A stretch of DNA of 64,000 bases, taken from NCBI GenBank assembly GCA_032622095.1, contig CP136061.1, positions 96,533,345 through 96,597,344 on the forward strand, read 5' to 3'. Under the pieces are notes generated by a model that saw only the letters and a program-made list of their open reading frames with translations, was not told the origin of the DNA and did not search any database. This DNA comes from Siphonodentalium dalli. Its lineage: Eukaryota; Mollusca; Scaphopoda; Gadilida; Siphonodentaliidae. Shown one piece after another: positions 13,213 through 26,303 of the stretch; the stretch's first letter is position 1, and every line of letters begins with the position of its first letter. A program made the position numbers and the translations under genes.

Positions 13213-13927
13213 ATGGCATCAACAAAAATGGCACGACTGAGCATCCTTGTCATGTTCGCCATGATAACATTAGTACTGAGCAAGAAGGAAATCAAGTTCG
13301 GTGTTATCTTACCGATGAACGCGTCCTTGTACCGTTGGTCAATCGAACGGGCCGTTCCGGCTATTCGAATAGCTATGGAAAGCATCACACACGACCCATA
13401 CCTCCATGACTATAATTTGACTTTTCTAGAAGATTACACTTTAACTCTGAAAGTTCGCGACTCACATTGTTCGGACACGTTCGGTCCATTGGCGGCCATC
13501 GACATGTATCTGAAAAAAGAGGCTGATGTCTTCTTCGGGCCGTTTTGTGACTATGCTGTTGCCCCAGTTGCGAGGTTCACACCTACGTGGCAAATCCCGC
13601 TCATCACGGCCGGTGCGAGAGTCAGTGCTTTCAGGGATAAAGATCAGTACAAGCTTTTAACGAGAATTGGTGCTTCTTATGCCAAAGCTGGCGTGTTCTT
13701 TCTCGAGTTGTGCAAGATATACAGTTGGTCGAACATAGCTTTGTTATACAACGACTTCACTGGTGATGCTAACCTTGGAAAGTCAGACTGTTTCTTCGTT
13801 ATGGAGGCCATATTCATTCAACTAGAAATGGAAAACAAAAATCCCACCCAGAAATCATTCGACGAAACGAAACCTGATTCATTCAATATGAAGGAACATC
13901 TTTTGTCAGTGTCAACACAAGCTAGAA
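13213..13927 (+). CDS. natriuretic-peptide-receptor-like ectodomain, first coding exon A
   Basis: This exon encodes 238 complete codons plus one base. ATG at 13213 is chosen because a signal peptide follows (hydrophobic residues about 7-22, then KKEIKFGVILP, the first beta strand of the PBP1/ANF_receptor fold). Family marks are Cys86 and Cys112 in FFGPFCD, 26 residues apart like the first disulfide loop of natriuretic peptide receptors; WQIPLITAGA; LLTRIGASYAK; SDCFF with Cys193; and FDETKP near the end. N36-A-S is a possible glycosylation site. The frame stays open to a stop at 13996, but homology ends at A-R-S with donor A|GTAAGT at 13928, phase 1. The product would be the extracellular, membrane-distal half of a single-pass peptide-hormone receptor. 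Whether the cytoplasmic part is a guanylyl cyclase or a short clearance-type tail cannot be seen. It pairs in phase only with the exon at 61801. Confidence 0.88.
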
Positions 13928-14431
13928 GTAAGTATGATATAACTTGTATGATGGCATCTGCATATAAGATCAAAAGAGTTGGCAAAACATTAATATAAGG
14001 ACATTATGCATAAACGTACATTGTGTAGTGAACAGAGTGTAACATATACATTTATTACATGATCCTACCCTTATTCCATTTAATAAACCCATTCTATAAA
14101 TTGTGATAACGCTTAATAACAGGAAATAGAGCCAGGTGACCTTTGATTTCCGGTTTGTCGTCTGTTTACATTCCGTAGGCCTAGTCCTCGTCTTAAAATA
14201 CTATGGCTTCCAATAGTTATCCAACAAACTATAATGAATGAAGAGATTGGAAAGTTATGACATTAGATATTAAGTCTGTTTATCTGGGACTATTTATTTA
14301 CGTCGGCAAACAATGCATAGTTATACGTGAAACGTCATCGCATGCCTTATAGAAGCCGATGTAGGTTTAGCGTCCCATTTGTTGATTTAAGTATGTTTTG
14401 TCGAGGTTTTCGATCATGTAATAAACATAAA
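13928..14431. other. start of presumed intron after exon A
   Basis: Sequence from the GTAAGT donor onward shows no second exon. The next coding stretch of this family is exon B at 30609. No other feature seen. Confidence 0.5.
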
Positions 14432-14570
14432 CTACAACTCGTCCCCAGTTTATAGCGGAATTGACAAAACTCGTCCATAAATTAGATCTGGACATCGCCA
14501 AAGTCTCGATCCAGACCTAATTTACCGGACTCATTTTGTAAATTCCGCTATAAACTGGGGATGAGTTGTA
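14432..14570. repeat. 139 bp foldback hairpin
   Basis: The left arm starts CTACAACTCGTCCCCAGTTT and the right arm ends with its near-exact reverse complement (CTGGGGATGAGTTGTAG), leaving a short centre around AGATCTGGACATCGCC. It is likely a small MITE. No second copy was noticed in the window. Confidence 0.8.
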
Positions 14571-15005
14571 GATCATCTATGTATATAATTTCTCCTCTAT
14601 TTTTTTTTTTATTTTGCTTGGCAACGACTTAGTTACTTGTTGCTTGTATTTCTCGATAAAGATATCGAGTCACCGGCGGATGAATTCGGGAAGGGTTAAC
14701 AGACACACGAGTCGATAGTCCTCGAGCGAATTACCTTTATAGTGCTGATGGTGTGTCCTTTGTTACCGACACTTTCTCGGTGAATTCCAAGTGTTCGCTT
14801 CAATGTAAAAACTGATCGCTTTGTTGCATCTTGTTTTGCCAAACAATTAATAACTTGGTTGCCCAATAATATGGCTGTGTTGATAACTTGCTTCACTTGT
14901 AACAATTAGATGGGTAACGGCCTACTGCGAATCAGCAAACTTCAAATTCGATTTCAAATAATGTTGAAATTAATGTGCCGTGGCGTAATTATAAACAATT
15001 AAAGT

Positions 15006-15126
15006 ATTTGTTGTTGCAGTTATGGGCTTATAAAATTGCAAGTGGCCGAACAATATACTTGGTATAATTTATACAGTATATATTCGGCCACTTACAATTT
15101 TATAAGCACATACATGCAACAAAACA
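15006..15126. repeat. 121 bp foldback hairpin
   Basis: The arms GGGCTTATAAAATTGCAAGT and ACTTACAATTTTATAAGC are inverted around an AT-rich centre (ATACTTGGTATAATTTATAC). Outer bases TTGTTGCA and TGCAACAAA also pair. It is probably a MITE. The surrounding 15127-16112 shows no recognisable gene. Confidence 0.78.
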
Positions 15127-16112
15127 TAGGTTGATTGCATATATGATATTAATACATATAGAATGTAATGTATAACTTCAGAGAAGGTGCGTAAGCAAAC
15201 GGTCGTCTCGTCTACTCGTATTCATTGATTATTATAAATTACACGATGCTCATCGCCTGTCGAGATAATCTGCGGATCATATATGACAAATTGAATGGCA
15301 TGCATGCGTAGTTATATTGAGGGTATTGTTGGATAAGATGTTGACAAGCTGCTAATTTTAGGTTATATGCTTTCGAATTTTGAGAAATTTCTCCCTTCAT
15401 AGGGTTAACGAGCTGTATATACTGTAAAACAATGCAGCATTATAGGTCACACCCACACCCAGTATGTAACTGGCAAATCTGCCCAGATACACAAAACATA
15501 TTTTCTCCTCTCTTGTGGTGGAATCCACGGTAACCGACAACAGCTTCGGCATCGCATCATTCAGGAGCACTCGAAATATATACACTTTGCCTGTCATAGC
15601 CGACTGAAGCTCACATTGCCTAACACAGCACTCTGCGATATATTTTTTTCTCAAATAACTGAGCCCTGTATGTTTATTAATGTGAGATGCTCCATTAGAT
15701 AATGTTGCTTGTTCGGCACTTGTAAAGCACGCTCACTTTCATGACCGCGATTGTTACTAACAGATAAGAACTCATCTCATCAAGCATCTTGCACTTGTAA
15801 CGATAATTAAAGAGGGGTTATCATTATCCCAGTCTAATTATAACATGCCACTTGAATGAAGGGTAGCAGTTGCACCCTGCTAATTTTGCATTAACTTCCC
15901 GCGGATGATGTCCTTATGATGTGGTGACGTAATTATCTGTCTCGTGCCTGGCTCAGTCACTCCGCTCACTGATCCATCCAACTACACGATGTTACGCTTC
16001 CATCGGAGCGTTGCGCCTTAGCGCAAAGGATGCTGAGAGCTAGGAACGAGTCCGTGACGTATTTCGAATGCCGGTGTTATGCTGCAAACTGGTTTTCTAA
16101 GACAAGCATGTG

Positions 16113-16570
16113 TGTGACCCGCCATATCAAATCCAGTCGTAAGTCGGGATTTTTTTTACCCTGTGCCAATGCATTCTCTTATATATGCGAGTCTACCATA
16201 GGTCGCCTCGCATATATAAGAGAATGCATTGGCCTAACAAATTTTTATAAATTTTTTTAAATAAATGTTTCTTACATTTTTTAGGACATAAAATAAAAAC
16301 ATCCATTACCCTGCAGGGAGCCCCACACATATATAGAAGCATATAGAAGAGTGTCGTCTGCTCATGTTTGTCTAGGGCTCTGTATGGGTGAAATTATAAA
16401 ATTGTTAAAGAATACAAGACAAAATTATTAAAATTGTAAAAAATTGTTAGGCCAATGCATTCTCTTATATATGCGAGGCGACCTATGGTCGACTCGCATA
16501 TATAAGAGCATGCATTGGCACAGGGTAAAAAAATCCCGACTTACGACTGGATTTGATATGGCGGGTCACA
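16113..16570. mobile_element. TGTGACCCGCC MITE carrying two shared palindromic cores, copy 1
   Basis: Terminal inverted repeats begin TGTGACCCGCCATATCAAAT and run on through CAGTCGTAAGTCGGG to CCCTGTG. Immediately inside are the core palindromes 16165-16233 and 16451-16519, in opposite orientation. The ~217 bp between them holds ACCCTGCAGGGAGCCCCACA and a poly(A/T) stretch. Copies at 45255-45715 and 61164-61563 suggest TA target sites. There is no coding capacity. Confidence 0.9.
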
Positions 16571-16600
16571 TATTGCAATTGTTCATGGGATAAATACTGT

Positions 16601-16883
16601 TTAACCCTTTCATGACTGGAGCTTCCTGAAAACTTGAGAAAACAATGTGCCAACGCATTCGCTTATTGTTATCCTAACAATATTTCAATTCAGCGTGTAA
16701 GCCAGTGCATTCTCTTATATATGTGAGGCTCTCTATATATAGGAGACTCGCCTTGAGCTCGTAAGCCAGTGCATTATCTTATATATGTGATGATCCCTAC
16801 ATGAGACTCGCATATATAAGAGAATGAACTTGCGCATGATCTTTAGTGCTGCACAAGCGCAGCTCTCGTTATGAAAGGGTTAA
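16601..16883. mobile_element. family-2 MITE (TTAACCCTTTCATGACTGG ends), complete
   Basis: It starts TTAACCCTTTCATGACTGGA and ends CTCGTTATGAAAGGGTTAA, inverted ends flanked by TTAA. Inside are diverged relatives of the shared core (GCCAGTGCATTCTCTTATA, GACTCGCATATATAAGAGAA), and GATCTTTAGTGCTGCAC near the right end is family-specific. It lies about 30 bp from the preceding MITE. Confidence 0.85.
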
Positions 16884-17547
16884 ACCAATTATAATCGCGT
16901 GGTTGCGAAACATCTATAGACTACACGGGGCTCATGGCTATTTCTTTTGATTTTCGTGTAATTTCCTAGTCAGAATTTGAACTGCATGGACACTCTATAC
17001 GAAGAACAATCGACTCAATTGTAGATGACGTCAGGACGGACAACAGTATACAGTAGAGTTCGCACTCAGATCTGCGTCTAGCCTTCAATTAAGCACTCAA
17101 CTATTGTTTGTCAGCCTCGCACCCATTATAAATCTGGCTCGCGTTTGGTATCAAAGCAACTGCAATTAACGAACAGAGAAACGTCCCCGAAAGGGTATAA
17201 TGACGTGGGAATCTTGGGGGTATTTGTTTTAATTGTGAGGTTGTCATCAGAGTTGTCCATTACCACCATATTTGCACTCTTTGTATTGCGCTGTGATCCG
17301 ATGGACGGCAGATATGGTAAATGGGAGTAATAGTGTCCATTTATATGGTTGGGCACATTTTTTGTTGCGTCGATCACCATTAGACGCCTGGTTACGATAT
17401 TGGCTAATTAAGTGTCGTGACAATTATACCTTTCAGTGTGGGTATTGAATGGGGCAATTGCTAAGATTATACATCAAATATACAGTTACATTTTCTAAAA
17501 AATATTGAAATAATCCTTCAAGATAATCCACAGCCACACATCAACAT

Positions 17548-18049
17548 TTAAAGGTACGGTTGGCCTTGGCGGTGGGTATCCTGTGAAAATATTTCCACCC
17601 GTCAAAAACCGCCACAAACAGAAAGAACATCACAATGTAGACATACTTTGTCCGTATACCAATAAGAAATATCGCATCAACAGTATGTTATTGTCAAATG
17701 TTTGACCATTGTTATGTAAACAAAAGCATAACAAGTAACTTTTCTGGTGTTTGTTTATATTATGATGGTAAACATAAAGAGCATTCTTTGTTGGTGAATT
17801 CCTGATATGGAACTAATAAAGAGCGTTTATGCCATTTGTGTGTGATTAGCCAGTAGCATTGTGCTGTCTTCTGTAACACAATCAGGCTCTTGCTTAGGTA
17901 AAATATAGTAGGTCTTTATGATAACATGCTGTTTACGTGATGGTCATGGTATATATGAACGAAACTGTATGCGTTTTAATGTTTTTCTGTTTACGGTGAT
18001 TAGAACAAATATGAATATTTTCGACAACTAAGGCCTCACGTGCCTTTAA
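17548..18049. mobile_element. family-4 MITE, copy 2
   Basis: It aligns in order with 12436-12965 and has the same TTAAAGGTACGG left and CGTGCCTTTAA right ends. It carries many substitutions and small deletions, so the copies are old. The preceding 16884-17547 shows no gene. Confidence 0.8.
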
Positions 18050-19220
18050 CGTTTATACACGACATCAAATTTACAATCACTACACATCCCCATCAACCAG
18101 CACGTATATACGCTGACACATAATTGTATACGTTTATTTAGGAAGCATTAACAGTTTATTTCAATGTTGTGTCTATAGTACGGTGCTTGTGTTTGAAGTA
18201 TGTTTCATTCGCGCCATCATGTGAAGAGTTGTTGATGAAACCTCCGCTATGTTTTGGCAAATGCATGTTGCATATTCCATATTCTTTCATACTCGAGAAG
18301 CGCGGTGAGCGAGTTTGTTGGTATTCATTTCCTTCTAACACAATCGTTATCAGTATTTCATCAGAAGCAACTAGGACGAATTACTACTGAAACCAACTCA
18401 ACCAGGGGGCGGGGGCGGATAAAAAGTGTATACACAAGGCTGATTTATTTTCCGAACTTTCGGACCCTCCCACCCTTGCGTGTAATTTTTATCCTTCGAA
18501 TTTTTTACACCCACTCCTATATATCCATCTCCAAATTTGGCCCATTTAAGCGTCCGCCTCCTATTCCAACCATGTTTTTATAAACCGAAATTATTGTTAC
18601 TTCCTGTTTAATTCCAAACAAAGAACTGCTAAGAACTGCAAATGAAAGTGCTCAAGGCCATTCAAATACAAATTTACTGCTTCGAAAATTAGTGCTCCAG
18701 TTCGGCGTGCATATCTGAGGATATCTGAGTATATGCAATTATGTTTATTATCTGGGACGACATTTCCTTCAGTTTCATTACCACTCACGACGCAGAATAC
18801 CAAAAGGGAGTATATATACAATACTTCTGTTTTGCCCAGCCAGCCAGTTGTTTTGTTAGAAAAAACAAAACAAGACGCTGAACCAGATTTACAAGAACTC
18901 TAAAAATGGCTGGTCTTTCGTGATCTTTTAATATGATTAACAATTGTTCTATAAATATATAAGCTACACTATTGTCATGGCATCATCTTACAATAGCACC
19001 CGATGTTGAAAGTTACTGATTCAAATTTCGAGAAAACGGGTTACCTTTGTGATTACATTGCATTTGCGTTCTTAAGTTAAGGGATCTTGTCCAAACCCAT
19101 CACCACAAAGCAATGCAATCCCAAATGTGACCCTTTCTTCGCATGAATCATTAACTGTCAACTGGTCGTCTGGCTGTGCTATTGCAGCATTACACCCTTG
19201 TCCCTTTAGTTGCACCCGTT

Positions 19221-19264
<44 letters not shown>

Positions 19265-19738
19265 CGGATGTATGCAGCTATATGAATATTAAATAAACCA
19301 CTATTAACAAGCTTCTTATCGCTTAGTTGCCTGTAAATGGTGTTACCATAGCAACAGTATTCTAAAAAATGACCATACATGAAGTATTTTAGTGATAGCG
19401 GTGAACTTATTGGTGGATATAGTTATATACTAATATTTATTGATACGAATTGCATCTGAAGCCAGTTATTTATATCTATCACGTTATCGTAGCTAAGAGT
19501 TTGAAAATATTATATTGGGCTGACTTAATGTGCTGCGTGGGCTAGTCTCAAATTTTCGGCAGATTTTGTGAAAATGACTAAGAATACAATAAGCTTTTTA
19601 TGGGAATAAATCATCAAAAAGCTATATAAATATAATACATGAATGAATGTAGTGGGTGTGTGAGTTGTTGGGGGATATTGCGCAGTGGTTGTTTGGGGCT
19701 TCGCGGTATCCAACAATAGCACACACTACATTCATTTC
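18050..19738. other. unassigned spacer with an AT microsatellite
   Basis: No gene is recognised. 19224-19261 is an uninterrupted (AT)n run. Short open frames in both directions lack recognisable features. Confidence 0.5.
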
Positions 19739-20091
19739 TTAACCCTTTACCCAATATCTTCGGTCTGTCTCAATAGAACCATACAAATATGGATATCATT
19801 GGAACCGGCTCCTTGACCACATTGTGATCGTTACAGTTATGCCCTGTGCCAATGCATTCTCTTATATATGCGAGTCGACCATAGGTCGCCTCGCATATAT
19901 AAGAGAATGCATTGGCCTAACAAAAATCTGTTTACCATTTTTACCATTTTTTCTTACATTCTTTAACAATTTTATAATTTTTAATGTGTTAAGCCAATGC
20001 ATTCTCTTATATATGCGAGGCGACCTATGGTCGACTCGCATATATAAGAGAATGCATTGGCACAGGGCCGTTCTGTTGGGTAAAGGGTTAA
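19739..20091. mobile_element. family-1 MITE, complete, TTAA-flanked
   Basis: It starts TTAACCCTTTACCCAATATC and ends TGTTGGGTAAAGGGTTAA. The left interior holds CTTCGGTCTGTCTCAATAG and GGAACCGGCTCCTTGACC. Cores lie at 19848-19916 and 19993-20061 in opposite orientation, with a T-rich 76 bp spacer. Relative to 11719 and 30046 the asymmetric flank is on the other side, so this copy is inserted in reverse. Confidence 0.9.
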
Positions 20092-22176
20092 GTAACCACA
20101 ACCAGGAAATCAAATAAATCAACAGTCTGATAAGACAATTTGATAGTATACCGACATCCGTCATTAGCAGTATGAATACGAATTACGGATGCGGACAAAC
20201 CAGACGATGGTCACTGGGAAGAGTCGTAAAGTCGTCTGTGCTAGCACTAACCCCCAAATGATCCGTATTTATGCGCTTATATGAAGCAGGAATACCAATT
20301 AAGGCGCGATAATGGAATCAATAAGCCAAACTCCATGCGGGGTTTACCTCCCTTGATGAATCGGTAAGACCGCTGATATCGGCGACATTTTACCCACATT
20401 TGGTGGACTTCCACGATATTAAGATATATACTAAGCGAACAGAGCAACATGCTGCCCTTGTTAAGCACACAAAATGTGTAAATCTTGAAACTTAAATTTG
20501 AAAAGTCCCACTAAATTTAAAATCGAAGAACTATATTTCGAAACGGTGTGAATCGGTTCTCCAATTATTTTATCATTAGAAAAGTCTAACCGCATGTGTC
20601 ACAACTCGCACGGCAAGTCAAACACAAGAGTTCTAATTCGCTGCAATTTTGACGAGTAGCTTGTGAAAATCGTCAAAAAACCTACCGCTCTGATTTTCCA
20701 TTCTGTCATTATGTTTTAGTGCGGGAATTGTTCTCAAAGCAAATAGAAAATTTGACTTTGGAGTGATCGGATTTCACCATTTTTGCTGGAACTCCATGCT
20801 AAATATAGAAACACAGACTAGTGCCCAGGCGGTGGCAGAGTCAGAAAGGAAGTATGACTGGTGCGCTCTGGTAGAGATTGTCAATAAGCACGGGGTGTCA
20901 GTCTTGTGGTGCGACCGAGGGCGTATATTGAATAATAGTCAACCCCATCGACAACTAGTCTACCATCTGCGCAAGGATATCTTGACGTAATGGTGTCTCG
21001 GTCGCTCAGACAGCTGGCTGGACAACCCGTCCATCTTCTACTCCACTAGGATATCTAGTAACTCAATTTACATGGCTGGCCATTCGAAGTTTGCAGCAAC
21101 TGTATCATTAATGGCATCCCCTGATAAATCTTCGAGAAAACGGTTATTGGTCATTTGATTCGCTGTATACAATTTCCATTGTCTCTGAAAAAGTACTTTT
21201 CGTGAAATAATTGCAACCATGGTACCTGGTAATCCAAGTTTCCTTTAAGCGTAAATCACCCGTCCATCTATATCAGGGATGACGATAATAAGATTTGACA
21301 ATTTTGAAAATAATCCGGATTATTCCATAGAACAACAAATTATAGCCGTTTTGAAAGAGTTGTTAATTGAAAATATTAATTTATATGTTATCACAGTGTT
21401 TACATAATTTCAAAACATTACGAAATCACTTGACATCGAGAACTTCGTAACAGTCCGGGTCTGCTATAGACGTAAACATACATATCAAATGTGAGGTTAC
21501 TCCTGATTACAGGATATATTCTGTACATAACAAAAGTTAGATTATAGTACATCATAATGACCATAAGATAACACTCTTTCCGATAAATGTAGCAGTTTGT
21601 ATTGAGTTGTTTGACGAAAGCGATTAAAATTGAGGAAAAATCCCGCCACTGGATCTGGGTATCTCTAATGATGTCACTAGCTGGTTTACACGGCGAGGTG
21701 TAATCCGAATACAGACCGTTACTCGGCAGTCAGTATAATCCGAATACAGGTCGTTACTCTCAAATCAATGCAACCCCGAATACGGGTACATATGCTGTCG
21801 CGTTACCTTGGAATATGGGTTCCATGTATCGAAATAGGGAAGCCAAGAGGGCCTCGAATTTCTAGGAAAATTTTAGATTATTCTACAATCAGCAACTATG
21901 TCAATGCCACTTTGTCTGCATGTAACGACGGTGTACATTATCCCTGCATTCTTCTATAAAACTAGCAAATGAATAGCTTAATAGACCACGCACTAATAAT
22001 CACACGGTGCACGGGACATTAATTTTGATCTTCGCTTCTGAAATTTGAGTTCATTAGGTTTCGATGCCGAGCCATTTCGAACCATTATTTTCGCTATCTC
22101 ATAACATCACATGATGTGATAATACGCAACATCCGCGACATTCCACTTTTATGCAAAGCCAATTTAAATATTATGT
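20092..22176. other. unassigned spacer
   Basis: No gene, RNA or clear repeat was recognised. The frames at 20763-20990 and 21768-21959 are short and featureless. Confidence 0.45.
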
Positions 22177-23636
22177 TTAGCGATGATACTAATGGTTAAG
22201 AACCGCGCGTTAGCGATGATACTAATGGTTAAGAACCGCGCGTTAGGGATGATACTAATCGTTAAGAACTGCGCGTTAGGGATGATACTAATGGTTAAGA
22301 ACCGCGCGTTAGCGATGATACTAATGGTTAAGAACCGCGCGTTAGGGATGATACTAATGGTTAAGAACCGCGCGTTGTGGATGATACTAATGGTTAAGAA
22401 CCGCGCGTTAGGGATGATACTAATGGTTAAGAACCGCGCGTTAGGGATGATACTATGGTTAAGAACCGCGCGTTGGGGATGATACTAATGGTTAAGAACC
22501 GCGCGTTAGGGATGATACTAATGGTTAAGAACCGCGCGTTAGGGATGATACTAATGTTAAGAACCGCGCGTTAGCGATGATACTAATGGTTAAGAACCGC
22601 GCGTTAGGGATGATACTAATGGTTAAGAACTGCGCGTTAGGGATGATACTAATGGTTAAGAACCGCGCGTTAGGGATGATACTAATGGTTAAGAACCGCG
22701 CGTTAGGGATGATACTAATGGTTAAGAACCGCGCGTTAGGGATGATACTAATGGTTAAGAACCGCGCGTTAGGGATGATACTAATGGTTAAAAACCGCGC
22801 GTTATCGATGATACTAATGGTTAAGAACCGCGCGTTTGGGATGATACTAATGGTTAAGAACCGCGCGTTAGGGATGATACTAATTGTTAAGAACCGCGCG
22901 TTAGCGATGATACTAATGGTTAAGAACCGCGCGTTAGCGATGATACTAATGGTTAAGAACCGCGCGTTAGCGATGATACTAATGGTTAAGAACCGCGCGT
23001 TAGCGATGATACTAATGGTTAAGAACCGCGCGTTAGGGGTGATACTACTGGTTAAGAACCGCGCGTTAGGGATGATACTAATGGTTAAGAACCGCGCGTT
23101 AGGGATGATACTAATGGTTAAGAACCGCGCGTAAGGGATGATACTAATGGTTAAGAACCGCGCGTTAGGGATGATACTAATGGTTAAGAACCGCGCGTTA
23201 GGGATGATACTAATGGTTAAGAACCGCGCGTTAGCGATGATGCTAATGGTTAAGAACCGCGCGTTAGGGATGATACTAATGGTTAAGAACCGCGCGTTAT
23301 GGATGATACTAATGGCTAAGAACCGCGCGTTAGGGGTGATACTAATGGTTAAGAACCGCGCGTTAGGGATGATACTAATGGTTAAGAACCGCGCGTTAGG
23401 GATGATACTAATGGTTAAGAACTGCGCGTTAGGGGTGATACTAATGGTTAAGAACCGCGCGTTAGGGATGATACTAATGGTTAAGAACCGCGCGTTAGGG
23501 ATGATACTAATGGTTAAGAACCGCGCGTTAGGGATGATACTAATGGTTAAGAACCGCGCGTTAGGGATGATACTAATGGTTAAGAACCGCGCGTTAGGGA
23601 TGATACTAATGGTTAAGAACCGCGCGTTAGGGATGC
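22177..23636. repeat. 33 bp CpG-rich minisatellite, about 44 units
   Basis: The unit is TTAGGGATGATACTAATGG then TTAAGAACCGCGCG. Each unit carries CCGCGCG with three CpGs, and TTAGCG variants add a fourth, so the 1.46 kb array holds well over 100 CpGs in an otherwise AT-rich region. Because 33 is divisible by three and the + frame lacks stops, long frames of an 11-residue repeat arise. The frame is broken by 1-2 base indels (near 22455 and 22555) and a TAA (near 23132), which argues against coding. Flanks are unique sequence. Confidence 0.96.
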
Positions 23637-23729
23637 ACGATGTCGTTAGTTGACATTACTCTTCGGTCCCGCGATCTCTTCATACTGCTTTTAAACGACA
23701 AAATATTAACAGTCCGACATCACCGGCTT

Positions 23730-24180
23730 TGGAGAATCAATTTGTCCAAACTCAACTGTTTATGTGTATCCATTCCATAGTATGGTACACAGTGTCGACG
23801 TCCGGATTGACTATTAATTGACCACTCGTTCGTCCATCCGTCTGTATGTCTGTCCGTCAGTCGAGACGTAGACAAATTACTCATGGGCAATAACTTAAAC
23901 TTAAACAATTATGTGTTTTCTGAAACAAAAATACAGATCGAATTCAAATATGGGTTTGATCCGTTTTTATTTACGAAGTTATGGCCCTTTTTCGACTTGG
24001 AATTCACGCATGCTGCAATAACTCAAACAAAATTTATATGATCGAAACAGAATTTAGTATGTGAGTTTCTCAGCCCAAAATATGGGTTTGATCAGATTTT
24101 TTTAACGGAGTTATGGCCCTTTGTTTTCTTTATTTTTAATATTTGAAGATTAACAATGAATGTTATGGATTTTAGCGTCC
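23730..24180. repeat. dispersed repeat with GAGTTATGGCCCTTT motifs
   Basis: The segment contains CGTCCATCCGTCTGTATGTC and two blocks reading ATATGGGTTTGATC...GTTATGGCCCTTT about 140 bp apart. This resembles common interspersed repeats of molluscs (established knowledge, recognised by style only). No boundaries are clear. Confidence 0.45.
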
Positions 24181-25045
24181 AAGCTGAAAATAGCTAATCA
24201 ACATCGCCAAAGTATGGGTTAAACACTTTGCCGATCGCGTTCGGCCTCTCGTTTCTAAAACTGGCAATGAATTATCCGCGGATCATCTGGGTTGAACAGC
24301 CGGGGTGGGGTAATTAACGTATTCTGTATTACACATGTTGAAGTATTTGTATTGCATTTGTAATCAAGACTTCAAGAGCCAAAGTATTGCATTTGTAATT
24401 AAATAACTTGTTACTTTTTGTTACAACTTACCAATGTAGTCTATATCATTTTGTTTAGTTCAGAAGAAACCTTTATTAATTAGCTATAGGGTATCGGCCG
24501 CAATAAGTAGAAAGGTGCCCGCATCATACGTAACAAAAGTCGGCTAAAAAGTGGAAAACACGGCCAATAAGTAAAAAAGGTCGGCCAATAAGTAGAAAGG
24601 CGGCCAATAAGTCAACGGTAACGTAAATGACGTCATACGTATTTAGCTCGACCGGCAAAGAATTTTGGGTCGACGGAAGATAGATTACATTTGCTTTCGT
24701 GTGAATTACGGACTGTCACTGTTTTTTTGTTTTTTTGAGTAACTATACGTGGACAATACATGCATCCGTATCAATATCATTCCCAGTCGAAATAGACAGT
24801 ACTGTGAAATCACTGCAAATTCTTAACACAAGTTCACAAGAATACAAATTGCTGGAATAATTCTACATATGATTTTATGAATTCTTTGGAGGCATAAGTC
24901 ATGCCTCGAGTAGATCATGCATCTGAGCCCAAACATACATTCACTTCACCGGGACAAATTATATCGGTCGGGCTTCATGCAAGTGTAAACCACACACACA
25001 GTAAATTACGTGTCACGTTTCAATGTGGCCGATACCCCTTGCATT
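24181..25045. other. unassigned spacer with a short CGGCCAATAAGT repeat
   Basis: About 24490-24620 contains four to five imperfect copies of CGGCCAATAAGTAGAAAGG, likely a degenerate minisatellite. Nothing else was recognised. Confidence 0.45.
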
Positions 25046-25244
25046 TACATTAATGCTCTAAGTAATCGACTTCTTAACCACAGCAGAATTATGAGTAACT
25101 TTTCAGGATTTAGTCGGAAATATGGCTTGTTGCCATTCATCGGAAAGCTCTCGGGGCAACAAGCCATATTTCCGACTAAATCCTGAAAAGTTACCCATAA
25201 TTCTGCTGTGGCTAAGAAGTCGATTACTTAGAGCATTACTGTAA
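25046..25244. mobile_element. palindromic MITE (CAGTAATGC ends), copy 2
   Basis: The left arm (from TAATGCTCTAAGTAATCGAC) runs through GATTTAGTCGGAAATATGG, and the right arm mirrors it to GAGCATTACTGTA. The centre holds CATCGGAAAGCTCTCGGGG unpaired. The arms are about 80 bp and nearly perfect. Confidence 0.88.
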
Positions 25245-26303
25245 ATTAGCGGCACCCATCTACCGACAATGAAATTAATTACTTATGAACCATGAGTTCT
25301 ATATATGCAAATGTATGGGGTTTTTTTTGCGGGCGGATGTAGAAGCGAACTAGTTGCATGTCTCCGTCGGAGCCTATTGTGCATAAAATGGGAGAAATGA
25401 ACATTCTAGATTATGAATATCGACTTGCTGTATTAAGCATGGTATAAAGTTCCCATTCAGGAAATAGAAGGTCGCGGGTTAGAACAAACGAGCTGGGTTT
25501 TTACTATTGACAAGTGCGGATTACACTCTTTTCCGTGATCATAATTATACGCTTGTCGGGAATAGAACCCGCTTCGTCATCGTTTTAAGACATATGAGGT
25601 CATAATTAAACAGGTTTCTTACGGATGAGTTTGATTAGGTGAGCGCCCTGTAATATGGTTACTATACAATGGCAGACAGTTCCGGGAATTGGGCCAACGT
25701 ACTTCAGCATTAATTGCGAGTGTTGAGTAGTTATCTCGTGTATATCATATGCACCATTTAACAATTCGATCTGAAACCTTATGCCCCACGTCTTCAATTA
25801 CATAAGGTATTGATGTTATGTCAACTTCTTGTCAAGACCGCCTATATTAGTATGAAGTTTTCACATCGGCGTACGACTCATATCGGGTGATCTGATGCGC
25901 ATCATCACGCCAAGGAGGCGTCCCGGAAGTGTCGTTTGCTTATAACATCCGGAGCAGTCATTTCGGAAAACACAGCTAGGGAAGTGAAACATGATTATCG
26001 AGGTTTTATGTTGTCCCGGGCCCACCCGTTGGTCATTCAACATAAATTGGCTAGATCGACAGACAACGATCGATACGATGGGCCATGTTTCCGGGTTACG
26101 TTCAATCAAAATGCAAATGTGCACATACACCGGGAAAGTGTTTCCTTGTATAGAAATTGTCTACAAGAAACCAATACCAACAGATAATGTTTATTCTCAA
26201 TGAACAGCACGGATGCCAATTCAATTGTATTCTTTATTAATTCTACTATAGTATTTGCCAACGCTCTTGTCCTTGAAGTCCTTGATTTAGCTGTCCGTAT
26301 GTT
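25245..26303. other. unassigned spacer
   Basis: No gene or repeat family was recognised. Overlapping short frames around 25861-26203 lack features. Confidence 0.4.

Noticed and set aside
22183-23653. Repeat protein of an 11-residue MILMVKNRALG unit
   Set aside because: The 33 bp unit is a multiple of three, but the frame is broken by non-triplet indels and a stop, with no sign of frame conservation.
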